64,000 nucleotides of DNA, from assembly GCF_020532555.1 (NCBI RefSeq), contig NZ_JAJBBR010000013.1:62001-126000 (forward strand), written 5' to 3'. Of the stretch, positions 10,307 to 20,262 are shown piece by piece (positions within the stretch are counted from its first letter, which is position 1; each line of letters opens with the position of its first letter). Source of the stretch: Microvirga lenta. GTDB taxonomy: Bacteria > Pseudomonadota > Alphaproteobacteria > Rhizobiales > Beijerinckiaceae. Both the position numbers and the translations under genes were made by a program. Under the pieces are notes generated by a model. It did no database searches. It had not been told where the DNA came from and saw nothing but the letters and a program-made list of their open reading frames with translations.

Positions 10307-11418
10307 GTGCTCCCCTCATCCTCCTGACGGCCGGCGGCACGGGCGGACACCTGTTCCCGGCCGAGGCGCTCGCCAATGCCCTCAAGGCGTCGGGCGCCCG
10401 CGTCGCGCTCGCCACCGACAAGCGCGCCAACGCCTATGCCGGCTCGTTTCCCGCCGACGAGATCGTCGAGATTCCCTCCGCCACGCCCTCCGGCCGCTCG
10501 GTTCCCCAGATCGCGAAGGCGGCCCTCGTGCTGGCCCAGGGCACGTTCAGGGCCATCCCGGCCATCCGGCGCCTGAAACCCGCCGTCGTCGTCGGGTTCG
10601 GCGGCTATCCCACCGTTCCGCCGGTGGTGGCGGCCTCGCTCCTGCGGGTGCCGACGGTGATTCATGAGGCGAACGGCGTCATGGGCCGCGCCAACCGGCT
10701 GCTGGCCCGTCGGGCCTCCCTGATCGCGACGGGCTTCGCCGCCGTCAGGGGCATCCCGGCCAATATTCCGGGCAAGACGGTCCAGACCGGCAATCCCATC
10801 CGTCCGGCGGTGCTCGACGCGGCGCGGCAGCCCTATCCGGCCCTGCCGGAGGGCGGGCCGTTCAGCCTTCTCGTGGTCGGCGGCAGCCAGGGCGCCCGGG
10901 TGATGAGCGACGTGGTCCCGCCGGCCCTCGAACTCCTGCCCGCCGAGATCCGCTCCCGCCTCGTCGTCTGCCAGCAGGCGAGGGGAGAGGATCTGGAGCG
11001 CGTTCGGTCGCATTATCAAGAACTTGGCCTGAATTTCGAGGCCGAGCCCTTCTTCAAGGACCTGCCCCAGCGGCTCGCCCGGGCGCATCTCGTCATTTCC
11101 CGCTCCGGCGCCTCGACGGTGGCGGAACTGGCGGTGATCGGCCGCCCCTCGATCCTGGTGCCCCTGCCGGGGGCGCTCGATCAGGACCAGGCCGCCAACG
11201 CCAAGACCCTGGGCGATATCGGCGCGGCGGTCGTTCTGCCCCAGGCGGAATTCACGCCCGAGCGCCTCGCGGCCGAGCTGCGCACGTTCATCGAGCAGCC
11301 CGACCGCTTGACCCGGGCCGCTGCCGCTGCACATAGCGCCAGCATAACGGATGCCGCCGAGCGCTTGGCTCAGGCGGTTCTCGCATTGGCCTCTAACAAA
11401 AACGGAAAAAACCCATGA
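10303..11418 (+). CDS. murG: Lipid II synthase MurG
   Basis: Peripheral membrane GT28 glycosyltransferase adding GlcNAc to lipid I. The N-terminal glycine loop GGTGGH is at residues 11-16, a second glycine loop [10 protein letters not shown] follows, and the UDP-GlcNAc pocket is seen as [13 protein letters not shown] and [22 protein letters not shown]. 371 residues. ATGA overlaps at both ends (ftsW, murC) imply translational coupling. Confidence 0.97.
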   Translation: MSAPLILLTAGGTGGHLFPAEALANALKASGARVALATDKRANAYAGSFPADEIVEIPSATPSGRSVPQIAKAALVLAQGTFRAIPAIRRLKPAVVVGFGGYPTVPPVVAASLLRVPTVIHEANGVMGRANRLLARRASLIATGFAAVRGIPANIPGKTVQTGNPIRPAVLDAARQPYPALPEGGPFSLLVVGGSQGARVMSDVVPPALELLPAEIRSRLVVCQQARGEDLERVRSHYQELGLNFEAEPFFKDLPQRLARAHLVISRSGASTVAELAVIGRPSILVPLPGALDQDQAANAKTLGDIGAAVVLPQAEFTPERLAAELRTFIEQPDRLTRAAAAAHSASITDAAERLAQAVLALASNKNGKNP

Positions 11419-12830
11419 AACTGCCGCCGAAGCTAGGTCCCATTCATTTCATCGGTATCGGCGGCATCGGCATGTCTGGCATCGCCGAGGTCATGCACAA
11501 TCTCGGCTATACGGTTCAGGGCTCGGACGCCTCCGACAACTACAACGTCAAGCGCCTCAACGAGAAGGGCATCAAGACCTTCATCGGCCACCGGGCCGAG
11601 AACGTGGAGGGCGCCGAGATCGTCGTGGTCTCCACCGCGATCAAGCGCGACAACCCGGAATTGACCACGGCCCGCGAGAAGCGCCTTCCCGTCGTCCGCC
11701 GCGCCGAGATGCTGGCTGAGCTGATGCGCTTCAAGTCCTGCGTCGCCGTCGCCGGAACCCACGGCAAGACGACGACCACCTCCCTCGTGGCGACCCTGCT
11801 CGACGCGGGCGGCCTCGACCCGACGGTCATCAACGGCGGCATCATCAACGCCTACGGCACCAATGCCCGCATGGGCGACGGCCAGTGGATGGTGGTGGAG
11901 GCGGACGAATCCGACGGCACCTTCCTCAAGCTTCCGGCCGACGTGGCCATCGTGACCAACATCGATGCCGAGCACCTCGATCATTTCGGCACCTTCGACG
12001 CGATCAAGGACGCCTTCCGCTCCTTCATCGATTCGATCCCCTTCTACGGCTTCGCCGTGATGTGCATCGACCATCCCACCGTGCAGGACCTGGTGGGCCG
12101 CATCGAGGACCGGCGCATCATCACCTACGGCGAGAACCCGCAGGCGGACGTGCGCCTGATGGACGTCGATTCGCGCGGCGGCCAGAACCGCTTCCGCGTC
12201 ATGATCCGCGACCGCCGCCCCGGCTTCCGCCAGGAACTCGGCGACCTCGTCCTGCCGATGCCCGGCGCCCACAATGCCCTCAACGCCACGGCGGCGATTG
12301 CCGTCGCCCACGAGCTCGGCGTGTCGCCGGACGCCATCCGCAAGGCCCTCGCAGGCTTCGGCGGCGTAAAGCGCCGCTTCACCCGCACCGGCGACTGGAA
12401 CGGCGTGACGATCTTCGACGATTACGGCCACCATCCCATCGAGATCGCGGCCGTTCTCAAGGCCGCCCGCGCCTCGACGGACGGACAGGTCATCGCCGTG
12501 GTGCAGCCGCACCGCTATTCGCGCCTGTCGTCCCTGTTCGACCAGTTCTGCACCTGCTTCAACGATGCGGATGCGGTCATCGTGTCGCCGGTCTATGCGG
12601 CGGGCGAGCAGCCGATCCCGGGAGCGGATCGCGACAGCCTCGTCTCCGGCCTCAAGGCCCGCGGCCACCGCAACGCGATGGCGCTCGAGAAGTCCGAGGA
12701 TCTCGCCGGGCTCGTCAAGGGCATCGCCAAGCCCGGCGATTACGTGATCTGCTTGGGCGCGGGCAACATCACCCAATGGGCCTATGCCCTGCCGGGAGAG
12801 CTCGAGGCGCTGAGCGAGAAGGCGGCTTGA
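11415..12830 (+). CDS. murC: UDP-MurNAc:L-alanine ligase MurC
   Basis: First Mur ligase, joining L-alanine to UDP-MurNAc. Shows the UDP-binding [14 protein letters not shown] at the N-terminus, the ATP loop GTHGKTTTT from residue 114, ADESDGTFL near 160, and the [10 protein letters not shown] block near 340. 471 residues. The 3' end overlaps murB as TGATG. Gene order murG-murC-murB-ddl is the usual alphaproteobacterial one. Confidence 0.97.
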   Translation: MKLPPKLGPIHFIGIGGIGMSGIAEVMHNLGYTVQGSDASDNYNVKRLNEKGIKTFIGHRAENVEGAEIVVVSTAIKRDNPELTTAREKRLPVVRRAEMLAELMRFKSCVAVAGTHGKTTTTSLVATLLDAGGLDPTVINGGIINAYGTNARMGDGQWMVVEADESDGTFLKLPADVAIVTNIDAEHLDHFGTFDAIKDAFRSFIDSIPFYGFAVMCIDHPTVQDLVGRIEDRRIITYGENPQADVRLMDVDSRGGQNRFRVMIRDRRPGFRQELGDLVLPMPGAHNALNATAAIAVAHELGVSPDAIRKALAGFGGVKRRFTRTGDWNGVTIFDDYGHHPIEIAAVLKAARASTDGQVIAVVQPHRYSRLSSLFDQFCTCFNDADAVIVSPVYAAGEQPIPGADRDSLVSGLKARGHRNAMALEKSEDLAGLVKGIAKPGDYVICLGAGNITQWAYALPGELEALSEKAA

Positions 12831-13750
12831 TGTTTCCGGATGTGACCGCCGACCTCAGGGAGCGGATGCCCGACCTGCGCGGCAAGCTCGAGGCCAACGC
12901 ACCCACGGCGCCCCTGTCCTGGTTCCGCACCGGCGGGCCGGCGCAGGTCCTGTTCTCGCCCGCCGACGAGGACGACCTCGCCTATTTCCTGGCCCGCCTC
13001 GACCCGGCCATGCCGGTTCTCGTGGTCGGCCTCGGCTCCAACCTGCTGATCCGGGACGGAGGCTGGGAGGGCGTGGTGATCCGCCTCGGCAAGGGCTTCG
13101 CCGACATCGCCATCGAGCCGGGGCAGCGGATCCGGGCGGGCGCGGGCGCGGCCGACGTGAAGGTCGCCCGCACGGCCGCGGAGGCGGGCATCGCCGGCCT
13201 GTCGTTCCTGCGCGGCATTCCCGGCACCATCGGCGGCGCCCTGCGCATGAACGGCGGCGCCTATGGTGGCGAGACGAAGGACGTGCTGGTCGAGGCGAGA
13301 GGCATCACCCGCGCGGGCGAGAAGGTCGCCTTCACCAACCGGCAGATGGGCTTCACCTATCGCCATTCGAGCGTGCCGGAGGACGTGATCTTCACGGAAG
13401 CCCTTTTCGAGGGACGTCCCGGGGATCCCGAGGCGATTCTGGCCGAGATGAACGCCATCACCGAGGCGCGCTCCTCGACCCAGCCGGTCAACACCCGCAC
13501 GGGCGGCTCCACCTTCAAGAACCCGCCCGGCCGCAAGGCCTGGGAACTGGTGGACGCGGCCGGATGCCGGGGCCTGCGAATCGGCGAGGCCCAGGTCTCC
13601 GAGATGCACTGCAACTTCCTCATCAACCACGGCTCCGCCTCGGCGGCCGACATCGAGGGGCTGGGCGAGGAGGTTCGCCGCCGGGTTCGGGAGAATTCCG
13701 GAATCGAGCTCGAATGGGAAATCAAACGCGTCGGCCTCTCTCGGGCCTGA
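12830..13750 (+). CDS. murB: UDP-N-acetylenolpyruvoylglucosamine reductase MurB
   Basis: FAD/NADPH enzyme that reduces the enolpyruvyl group to give UDP-MurNAc. The 306-residue protein has the FAD-binding [13 protein letters not shown] near residue 65 and [17 protein letters not shown] near 125, plus TGGSTFKNP near 225, where the Ser is the proton donor of this family, and EMHCNFLIN near the C-terminus. The open frame extends upstream through murC; the start at 12830 is given by the one-base TGATG overlap with the murC stop and the family N-terminus. Confidence 0.96.
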   Translation: MFPDVTADLRERMPDLRGKLEANAPTAPLSWFRTGGPAQVLFSPADEDDLAYFLARLDPAMPVLVVGLGSNLLIRDGGWEGVVIRLGKGFADIAIEPGQRIRAGAGAADVKVARTAAEAGIAGLSFLRGIPGTIGGALRMNGGAYGGETKDVLVEARGITRAGEKVAFTNRQMGFTYRHSSVPEDVIFTEALFEGRPGDPEAILAEMNAITEARSSTQPVNTRTGGSTFKNPPGRKAWELVDAAGCRGLRIGEAQVSEMHCNFLINHGSASAADIEGLGEEVRRRVRENSGIELEWEIKRVGLSRA

Positions 13751-13812
13751 GGCGAATCAAGCATCCGTCCCCGGTCCGGCGCGAACGGCGGGGCTCTTAA
13801 GGAGAGCACAAC

Positions 13813-14736
13813 ATGGCCAAGCACGTTGCCGTCCTTCTGGGCGGATGGTCCGCCGAGCGCCAGGTCAGTCTGTCGACCGGCCGGTCCTGCTGCAAGGCGC
13901 TGGAGGAGATGGGCTACCGGGTCACCCCCATCGACGTGCAGCCCGACATCGCCACCGTGCTCCAGGCCACGAACCCGGACGTGGTGTTCAACGCCCTCCA
14001 CGGCCGCGTCGGCGAGGACGGCACGATCCAGGGCCTGCTGGAAATCCTCCGGATTCCCTACACCCATTCGGGCGTTCTCGCTTCGGCCCTCGCCATGCAG
14101 AAGGACAAGGCGAAGATGGTCATGCAGGCGGCCGGCGTCCCTGTGCCGCAGGGGAAGGTCGTTAACAGATCGGAAGCGGCCAGAAACCACGTTCTTCCGG
14201 CTCCCTACGTGGTCAAACCGGTCGATGAAGGCTCTTCCGTCGGGGTCATCATCGTGCGCGAGGATCGCTCCCATCCGCCGCAGGAACTGCTGCGCGAGGA
14301 CTGGGCCTTCGGCGAAAAAGTCCTTGTCGAATCATATGTTGCGGGCCGTGAACTGACCTGCGCGGTCATGGGCGACAGGCCCCTCGGCGTCATCGACATC
14401 CGCCCCGCGACGGGGGTGTTCTACGATTATGACGCAAAGTACGCGAAGGGCGGGTCCATTCACGTGCTACCGGCAGAAATTAAACCGAATATTTACCAAA
14501 AGGTCCAAGAGTTGGCGTTAACGGCGCATCAAGCGCTCGGCTGTCGGGGAATCAGCCGCGCCGACTTCAGGTACGACGACACGCCCGGAGGAACCGGGGA
14601 ACTCGTGGTTCTCGAGGTCAACACGCAACCCGGCATGACCGAGACAAGCTTGGTGCCAGAACTTGCAGCCCATGCGGGCTATACGTTTGGCGAGCTTGTG
14701 CAATGGATGGTGGAGGACGCTACCTGCAACCGATGA
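13813..14736 (+). CDS. ddl: D-alanine:D-alanine ligase Ddl
   Basis: ATP-grasp ligase making the D-Ala-D-Ala that MurF uses. The N-terminal VLLGGWSAERQVSLSTG (GGxSxEREVSL pattern), NALHGRVGEDGTIQG, the SSVGV ATP-grasp loop and the C-terminal LEVNTQPGMTETSL are all present. 307 residues. It follows murB after 62 bases, the longest gap in the cluster before ftsA-ftsZ, and has a strong AAGGAGAG at 13799-13806. Bases 14470-14525 inside the gene are unusually AT-rich and include a rare TTA leucine codon at 14518. Confidence 0.97.
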   Translation: MAKHVAVLLGGWSAERQVSLSTGRSCCKALEEMGYRVTPIDVQPDIATVLQATNPDVVFNALHGRVGEDGTIQGLLEILRIPYTHSGVLASALAMQKDKAKMVMQAAGVPVPQGKVVNRSEAARNHVLPAPYVVKPVDEGSSVGVIIVREDRSHPPQELLREDWAFGEKVLVESYVAGRELTCAVMGDRPLGVIDIRPATGVFYDYDAKYAKGGSIHVLPAEIKPNIYQKVQELALTAHQALGCRGISRADFRYDDTPGGTGELVVLEVNTQPGMTETSLVPELAAHAGYTFGELVQWMVEDATCNR

Positions 14737-15683
14737 CGGCCTACCCGGCCGACGCTGCGGTTGCGCGCGCTGCGACCTTCGAACCCCGGAGGCCCAGCTC
14801 TTCCCGTTTCGGATTTCTTAACGTCTTCCGCCCCTCCCGGGGCACCCGCCGGCGCTCCGTCAGCCTCCCGATCGAGCGCCGCGTGCCGCGCTTCCTCGGG
14901 ACGGGCCTGGCCCTCGGCTTCTTCGGCGCCGTCACCGTCACCGGCCTCTGGCAGGGCGGTCATCTCGACGAGATCATGCGCAACCACGGCGAGCCGCATC
15001 ACGCCCTCGCCAGCGCGTTCGGCCTCGGCCTCGACCGCATCACCATTTCCGGCATCTCCCAGATCCGCGAGAACGAAGTGCTGGCGGCCGGAGGGCTGCA
15101 CGACAAGCTCTCCCTCGCGTTCCTGGACGTGAACGACCTGCGCGAGCGTCTCGAGCGCGTTCCGATGATCAAGAGCGCCGCCGTCCGCAAGCTCTATCCC
15201 AACGAACTGGTCATCACGCTCACGGAGCGCGAGCCCCATGCCATCTGGCAGCTCAACGGCGAGCTCTTCGTCATCGCGGCCGACGGTACCGTGATCGACC
15301 TCATGCAGGACGAGCGATTCGTCGATCTGCCGCTGGTGGTGGGCGAGGGCGCCAACATGCGCAGCAAGGATTACCTGGCGCTGCTGGAGGCCGCAGGTCC
15401 GCTGAAGGAGCGGATCCGCGCCGGAAGCCTCGTCTCCGGGCGCCGCTGGACCCTCAAGATGGATAACGGCATGGACGTGCGCCTGCCGGAGCTCGGGGCC
15501 GCCGATGCGCTGGCCCGGCTCGTCAAGCTCGAACGCGAACAGAAGATCCTGGAGAAGGATGTGCTGGCCATCGACCTGCGCATGGCCGACCGGGTCGTCG
15601 TTCGTCTCACCGAAGAAGCGGCGTCGGCGCGGGCCGATGCTCTCAAGAAGAAGCCTATGCGCGGCAAGGGGGTTGATACATGA
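14733..15683 (+). CDS. ftsQ: Cell division protein FtsQ
   Basis: Bitopic divisome scaffold of the FtsQ/FtsL/FtsB complex. A basic cytoplasmic tail of about 55 residues precedes a membrane segment (LGTGLALGFFGAVTVTGLW), then a POTRA domain (ITISGISQIRENEVL) and the FtsQ domain with KLYPNELVITLTEREPHAIWQ. I chose ATG 14733, which gives the same ATGA overlap as neighbouring genes and a 316-residue product; an in-frame ATG at 14703 inside ddl would add ten residues. Neither has an ideal Shine-Dalgarno sequence. Confidence 0.93.
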   Translation: MTAYPADAAVARAATFEPRRPSSSRFGFLNVFRPSRGTRRRSVSLPIERRVPRFLGTGLALGFFGAVTVTGLWQGGHLDEIMRNHGEPHHALASAFGLGLDRITISGISQIRENEVLAAGGLHDKLSLAFLDVNDLRERLERVPMIKSAAVRKLYPNELVITLTEREPHAIWQLNGELFVIAADGTVIDLMQDERFVDLPLVVGEGANMRSKDYLALLEAAGPLKERIRAGSLVSGRRWTLKMDNGMDVRLPELGAADALARLVKLEREQKILEKDVLAIDLRMADRVVVRLTEEAASARADALKKKPMRGKGVDT

Positions 15684-17002
15684 GTGTCTCAGGTCATGGT
15701 TTGACGCCACGCCTGAAGCCGCTGTCTGCGCGCAAGGGCGCCATTCTCTCGGTTCTCGACATCGGCACGAGCAAGGTCGTGTGCATCGTGGCCGAGCTGA
15801 AGCCGGTCGACGAGATCGAGTCCCTGAGGGGCCGCACGCATCTGGCGCGCATTCTCGGCATCGGCCATCAGCGCTCCGTCGGCCTCAAGGGCGGCGTCAT
15901 CGTCGATCTGGAAGCGGCCGAATCCTCGATCCGTCAGGCGGTCCATGCCGCCGAGCGGATGGCGAAGGTCGAAATCCAGTCGGTGATCGTCAACCTCACG
16001 GGCGGACGTCTCAGCTCCGAGCATTTCGAGGCGCATGTGCCCGTGCGCGGCGCGGTCGGGCAGGGCGACATCCATCGCGTGCTCGACATCGCGAGCAACT
16101 ACGACATGCGCCGCGGGCGCACCGTGCTGCACGCGCTGCCGACGGGCTACTCCCTCGACGCGCAGAGCCACATCGTCGATCCCACCGGCATGATCGGCGA
16201 GCGCCTCGGCGTGGACCTGCACGTGGTCACGTCGGAAGCGGCGGCGGCCCGCAACCTGATGCTGGCGGTCGAGCGCTGCCACCTCGGCGTCGAGGCCGTG
16301 ATCGCCACGCCCTACGCGGCCGGTCTGTCGGCTCTCGTGGACGACGAGGCGGAGATGGGCTGCGCCGTGGTGGACATGGGCGGCGGCACGACCAGCGTCG
16401 GCATCTTCTCCAACGGCCATCTGGTGCACAGCGACGCCATCGCGGTCGGCGGGCATCACGTGACCATGGACATCGCCCGCGGCCTTACGACCCGCGTCTC
16501 CGCGGCCGAGCGCCTCAAGACCCTCTACGGCTCGGCCATCGCTTCGAGCGCGGACGACCGCGACATGATCGCGGTGCCGCAGGTCGACGAGGACGAGCGC
16601 GACGTGCCGAATCACCTGCCGAAATCGCACCTCGTGCGCATCATCAAGCCGCGCGTCGAGGAGGTTCTCGAACTGGTGCGCGACCGGCTGAAGGGCGCGG
16701 GCTTCGCGGCCCAGGCCGGACGGCGCGTGGTGCTGACGGGCGGCGCAAGCCAACTCGTGGGCCTGCCGGAAACGGCACGGCGCATTCTGCAGGGACAGGT
16801 CCGGGTCGGGCGTCCGCTCGGCATCAAGGGTCTGCCCGAAGCCGCCAAGGGTCCCGCCTTCTCGGCGGTGGTCGGCCTGCTGGTTTATCCGCAGGTGGCG
16901 CATATCGAGTATTTCGAGCCGCGTTCCGGCGGCTTGTTTCAGAGTACGGGAACCGATGGCTACATCTCGCGGGTGGGCCGTTGGATTCGCGAGAGTTTTT
17001 AA
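15680..17002 (+). CDS. ftsA: Cell division protein FtsA
   Basis: Actin-like ATPase that tethers FtsZ to the membrane. Actin-fold phosphate loops are visible as SVLDIGTSKVVCIV near residue 25 and VVDMGGGTTSVGIF near 230, with the C-terminal VVLTGGASQLVGL. The last residues (GRWIRESF) form the short amphipathic membrane-targeting helix. 440 residues, typical of rhizobial FtsA. ATGA overlap with ftsQ; 103 bases precede ftsZ. Confidence 0.97.
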   Translation: MSVSGHGLTPRLKPLSARKGAILSVLDIGTSKVVCIVAELKPVDEIESLRGRTHLARILGIGHQRSVGLKGGVIVDLEAAESSIRQAVHAAERMAKVEIQSVIVNLTGGRLSSEHFEAHVPVRGAVGQGDIHRVLDIASNYDMRRGRTVLHALPTGYSLDAQSHIVDPTGMIGERLGVDLHVVTSEAAAARNLMLAVERCHLGVEAVIATPYAAGLSALVDDEAEMGCAVVDMGGGTTSVGIFSNGHLVHSDAIAVGGHHVTMDIARGLTTRVSAAERLKTLYGSAIASSADDRDMIAVPQVDEDERDVPNHLPKSHLVRIIKPRVEEVLELVRDRLKGAGFAAQAGRRVVLTGGASQLVGLPETARRILQGQVRVGRPLGIKGLPEAAKGPAFSAVVGLLVYPQVAHIEYFEPRSGGLFQSTGTDGYISRVGRWIRESF

Positions 17003-17105
17003 CGCGTAAAGCGGTGGCGCGGCGGTCATCGCTCTGAGTACAAGTCAACCAAGGGTAAGCGTCCGCCAAGCGCTGTCGATACAAAGGCCAAAGAGGCAAC
17101 AGGTC

Positions 17106-18848
17106 ATGGCAATCAATCTGCATGCTCCGGATATCCGGGAACTCAAGCCGCACATCACCGTTTTCGGCGTCGGCGGCGCTGGCGGCAACGCCGTGAACAA
17201 CATGATCGAGTCCGGTCTGGAGGGCGTCGAGTTCGTGGTGTCGAACACCGACGCGCAGGCTCTGGCCTCGTCGCGGGCCCAGCGCGTGATCCAGATGGGC
17301 GTTCAGGTGACCGAGGGTCTCGGCGCCGGCTCCCAGCCCGAGGTCGGCCGGGCCGCCGCGGAGGAGGTGATCGACGAGATCCGCGATCAGCTCTCCGGCT
17401 CCCACATGGTCTTCATCACCGCCGGCATGGGCGGCGGCACGGGAACGGGCGCTGCCCCGGTCGTGGCCCGCGCGGCCCGTGAGCTCGGTATACTCACTGT
17501 CGGCGTCGTCACGAAGCCGTTCCAGTTCGAGGGCATCCGCCGCATGCGTCTGGCCGAGGCCGGCATCGCGGAGCTCCAGCAGGCGGTCGACACCCTGATC
17601 GTCATTCCCAACCAGAACCTCTTCCGCGTCGCCACGGAGAAGACGACCTTCGCGGACGCCTTCGCCATGGCCGACCAGGTGCTCTATTCCGGCGTGGCCT
17701 GCATCACCGACCTGATGGTGAAGGAAGGCCTCATCAACCTCGACTTCGCCGACGTCCGCTCGGTCATGCGCGGCATGGGCAAGGCGATGATGGGCACCGG
17801 CGAGGCCTCCGGCGAGAAGCGCGCGATCCGCGCGGCCGAAGCCGCCATCGCCAACCCGCTCCTCGACGAGGTGTCGATGAAGGGCGCCCGCGGCCTGCTG
17901 ATCTCGATCACGGGCGGCAACGACCTCACCCTCTACGAACTCGACGAAGCCGCGACCCGCATCCGCGAGGAAGTGGACCAGGATGCCAACATCATCCTCG
18001 GCGCGACCTTCGACGAGAGCCTGGAAGGCATCATCCGCGTCTCCGTGGTGGCGACCGGCATCGATCAGGCCCTGATCGGCAACACCAACGACATCGCCTC
18101 GACCGAGCAGCGCATCTCCGAGGTCGCCGAGCGTCTTCGGGCCGAGGCCCGGGCCCGCGCCACACAGGCTCAGCCCACCTCCACCTTTCGCTCCGCCGCC
18201 CAAGCCGAACCGGTGAAGGCGGTCGGAACGTCACCCGAGCCCGTCGCGGCGCCGGCCCCCGTGGCCCCGGCCGCTCCGGCCCCGTCCTATGCGTCCCTCG
18301 CGACCCCGGTGGAGCCCGCTCCCCAGCCGGTGATCCGCGACGACGTCGTCCTCACCCCGGCGCAGCCGAAGCCTGCCTTCGAGGCTCCGGTCGCGGCCCA
18401 GCCGGTCTATCGCGACGAGCCGGTCGAGCAGTCCGCGTTCATTCCGCCGCAGGCCGAGCGGGCCATGCGCCCGGCCCGCATGCCGCGGATCGACGAACTG
18501 CCGATGCCGGTCCAGAACCAGATCCGCGCCAGCCGCGGCGAGGCCGATCAGGCTCCCGAGACGAAGCGCATGTCGCTGATCCAGCGTCTCGCCACCGTGG
18601 GCTTCGGCCGCCGGGACGAGACGGCTCCGGCGGAGCCGGCCGCCCAGCGTCCGGTGCAGCAGGAGGCGCCCCGCCAGCCCATGTCCTCCGTCCACGCCGA
18701 ATACGCCAAGCGTCCGGCGGCGGGTGCGCAGGGCTACCGTCCGACTCAAGGACAGCTCGACCCCCAGGGCCGGGTGACCCCTCCGCAGCGGACGGCGGAA
18801 GACGACCAGCTGGAGATTCCCGCCTTCCTGCGCCGTCAGGCAAACTGA
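17106..18848 (+). CDS. ftsZ: Cell division protein FtsZ
   Basis: Tubulin-like GTPase forming the Z ring. The tubulin signature GGGTGTG is at residues 109-115 and the T7-loop region ([15 protein letters not shown]) is intact. After the GTPase core (to about residue 330) comes a long Pro/Ala/Glu-rich linker of roughly 230 residues and the conserved C-terminal peptide [15 protein letters not shown] that binds FtsA/ZipA-type partners. The 580-residue length is characteristic of Hyphomicrobiales FtsZ, which are far longer than the ~380 residues of E. coli. Last gene of the cluster, followed by a hairpin terminator. Confidence 0.98.
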   Translation: MAINLHAPDIRELKPHITVFGVGGAGGNAVNNMIESGLEGVEFVVSNTDAQALASSRAQRVIQMGVQVTEGLGAGSQPEVGRAAAEEVIDEIRDQLSGSHMVFITAGMGGGTGTGAAPVVARAARELGILTVGVVTKPFQFEGIRRMRLAEAGIAELQQAVDTLIVIPNQNLFRVATEKTTFADAFAMADQVLYSGVACITDLMVKEGLINLDFADVRSVMRGMGKAMMGTGEASGEKRAIRAAEAAIANPLLDEVSMKGARGLLISITGGNDLTLYELDEAATRIREEVDQDANIILGATFDESLEGIIRVSVVATGIDQALIGNTNDIASTEQRISEVAERLRAEARARATQAQPTSTFRSAAQAEPVKAVGTSPEPVAAPAPVAPAAPAPSYASLATPVEPAPQPVIRDDVVLTPAQPKPAFEAPVAAQPVYRDEPVEQSAFIPPQAERAMRPARMPRIDELPMPVQNQIRASRGEADQAPETKRMSLIQRLATVGFGRRDETAPAEPAAQRPVQQEAPRQPMSSVHAEYAKRPAAGAQGYRPTQGQLDPQGRVTPPQRTAEDDQLEIPAFLRRQAN

Positions 18849-18870
18849 CCTAACGCAAGGTGTTAACGAA

Positions 18871-18900
18871 AGCCCACGGCCGAGACGCGGCCGTGGGCTT
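18871..18900 (+). terminator. Hairpin terminator after ftsZ
   Basis: Perfect 12-bp stem AGCCCACGGCCG (18871-18882) / CGGCCGTGGGCT (18888-18899) with the five-base loop AGACG, 22 bases after the ftsZ stop. Only a short T run follows, so termination may be partial; it nevertheless marks the end of the dcw operon before lpxC. Confidence 0.7.
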
Positions 18901-18913
18901 AACCATTTGTAAA
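18899..18913 (+). promoter_or_regulatory. CtrA-like binding site between ftsZ and lpxC
   Basis: TTAA-CCATTTG-TAAA: two half-sites seven bases apart, matching the alphaproteobacterial CtrA pattern TTAA-N7-TTAA with one mismatch, and containing the well-known half-site TTAACCAT. It lies just downstream of the ftsZ terminator and 214 bases before lpxC, so it could act on lpxC. This is a motif match only. Confidence 0.35.
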
Positions 18914-19126
18914 CCTCTTGTTTTTCAAGGGTTTGCGAATTGTCGAGATTGTAACAGACCGTAAGAAAGCGTGATTTGGCCTAGCCTGGCTCTAGGACTA
19001 TGTTGCCTCCAGTCGATCGGCGGGATTCAAGGGGAACCGGCCGGTCTTTCAAGAACAACAGCGGACGTCTTCATCCCTGCCAGGCCGTTTGCCTGCTGAG
19101 TTTGTGGCGTACGAGGTCCGAGAATA

Positions 19127-20074
19127 ATGAAACAAAGCCAGCAAACCACGCTTCGCGCAGCCATCACGCTCCTCGGTGTCGGAGTTCACTCCGGCGACGA
19201 GGTGAAGATGATCCTCCACCCGGCTGAAGCGAACCATGGCATTGCCTTTCTCCGGACCGGCCTTCCCGGTGGCCTCGACCGGCTGATCGATGCCCGGCAC
19301 CTCACCGTGACCGCCACCGAGCTCTGCACCGTCATCGGCGACCGCGACAGCGGGGCCGTGGCGACCATCGAGCACCTGATGGCGGCCTTCGCGGGCCTGG
19401 GCGTCGACAACGTCCTCGTGGAGATCGACGGTCCCGAGGTTCCGATCCTCGACGGCAGCTCGGCTCCCTTCATCGACGCCATCGACCAGGTCGGCCTGAC
19501 GGTCCTGAGCGCCAGCCGCCGCTACCTGAAGGTCCTCAAGCCCGTCCGCGTGACCCAGGGCAAGGCCTTCGCCGAGCTCCTCCCCAACGAGCGCGCCTTC
19601 CGCCTCGACGTGGAAATCGATTTCCCGACCCCGGTCATCGGCCGCCAGCGCAAGGCCATCGACCTGTCCCCCACCGTCTTCCGCCGCGACATCTCCCGCG
19701 CCCGCACCTTCGGCTTCATGCGCGACGTCGAGAAGCTGTGGAGCGCCGGTTTCGCCCTGGGCGCCTCGCTCGAGAACACCGTCGCCATCGGCGAGGACGG
19801 CATCATGAACCCCGAGGGCCTGCGCTATGCCGACGAGTTCGTGCGGCACAAGATCCTCGACGCCGTCGGCGACCTCTCCCTCGCGGGCCTTCCGCTCCTG
19901 GGCACCTACCGCTCCTATTGCGGCGGCCACCGCCTGAACTTCTCGGTGCTCGAGGCCCTGTTCTCGAGCCGCGCGAACTACGCCATCGTCGATGCCGGCA
20001 TCCGCCGCGAGACGGGCTACGCCGAGCTCGGCAACGGCATCGCCATGCCGGCCTTCGCTCCGGAAGTGCACTGA
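19127..20074 (+). CDS. lpxC: UDP-3-O-acyl-N-acetylglucosamine deacetylase LpxC
   Basis: Zinc enzyme catalysing the committed step of lipid A synthesis. Family motifs include GVGVHSGDEV near the start, TIEHLMAAFAGLGVDN near residue 80 with a zinc-binding His, and RHKILDAVGDLSL near 240, which carries the other zinc His and Asp; YRSYCGGHRLN follows with the catalytic His. 315 residues, normal. Sits alone behind a 278-base gap that holds the ftsZ terminator and a CtrA-like site. LpxC following ftsZ is the common proteobacterial order. Confidence 0.97.
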   Translation: MKQSQQTTLRAAITLLGVGVHSGDEVKMILHPAEANHGIAFLRTGLPGGLDRLIDARHLTVTATELCTVIGDRDSGAVATIEHLMAAFAGLGVDNVLVEIDGPEVPILDGSSAPFIDAIDQVGLTVLSASRRYLKVLKPVRVTQGKAFAELLPNERAFRLDVEIDFPTPVIGRQRKAIDLSPTVFRRDISRARTFGFMRDVEKLWSAGFALGASLENTVAIGEDGIMNPEGLRYADEFVRHKILDAVGDLSLAGLPLLGTYRSYCGGHRLNFSVLEALFSSRANYAIVDAGIRRETGYAELGNGIAMPAFAPEVH

Positions 20075-20262
20075 GCCGCAGTCTGGCCGGCCCGGTTCCC
20101 GGGCCGAGCGCCGTTTGGCCGCATCGCTTCGCCACAACTCCCCCTTATCCCTTGGGCATAGCCTGTCGGATGGGGGTTGGCGCTTTGCGCGCGCATAGGG
20201 TAAAGAACCTGCGGTGCATCGTTGAAAATATCGAGCACGGTTTTATCGGAGGACCGCGAAAC

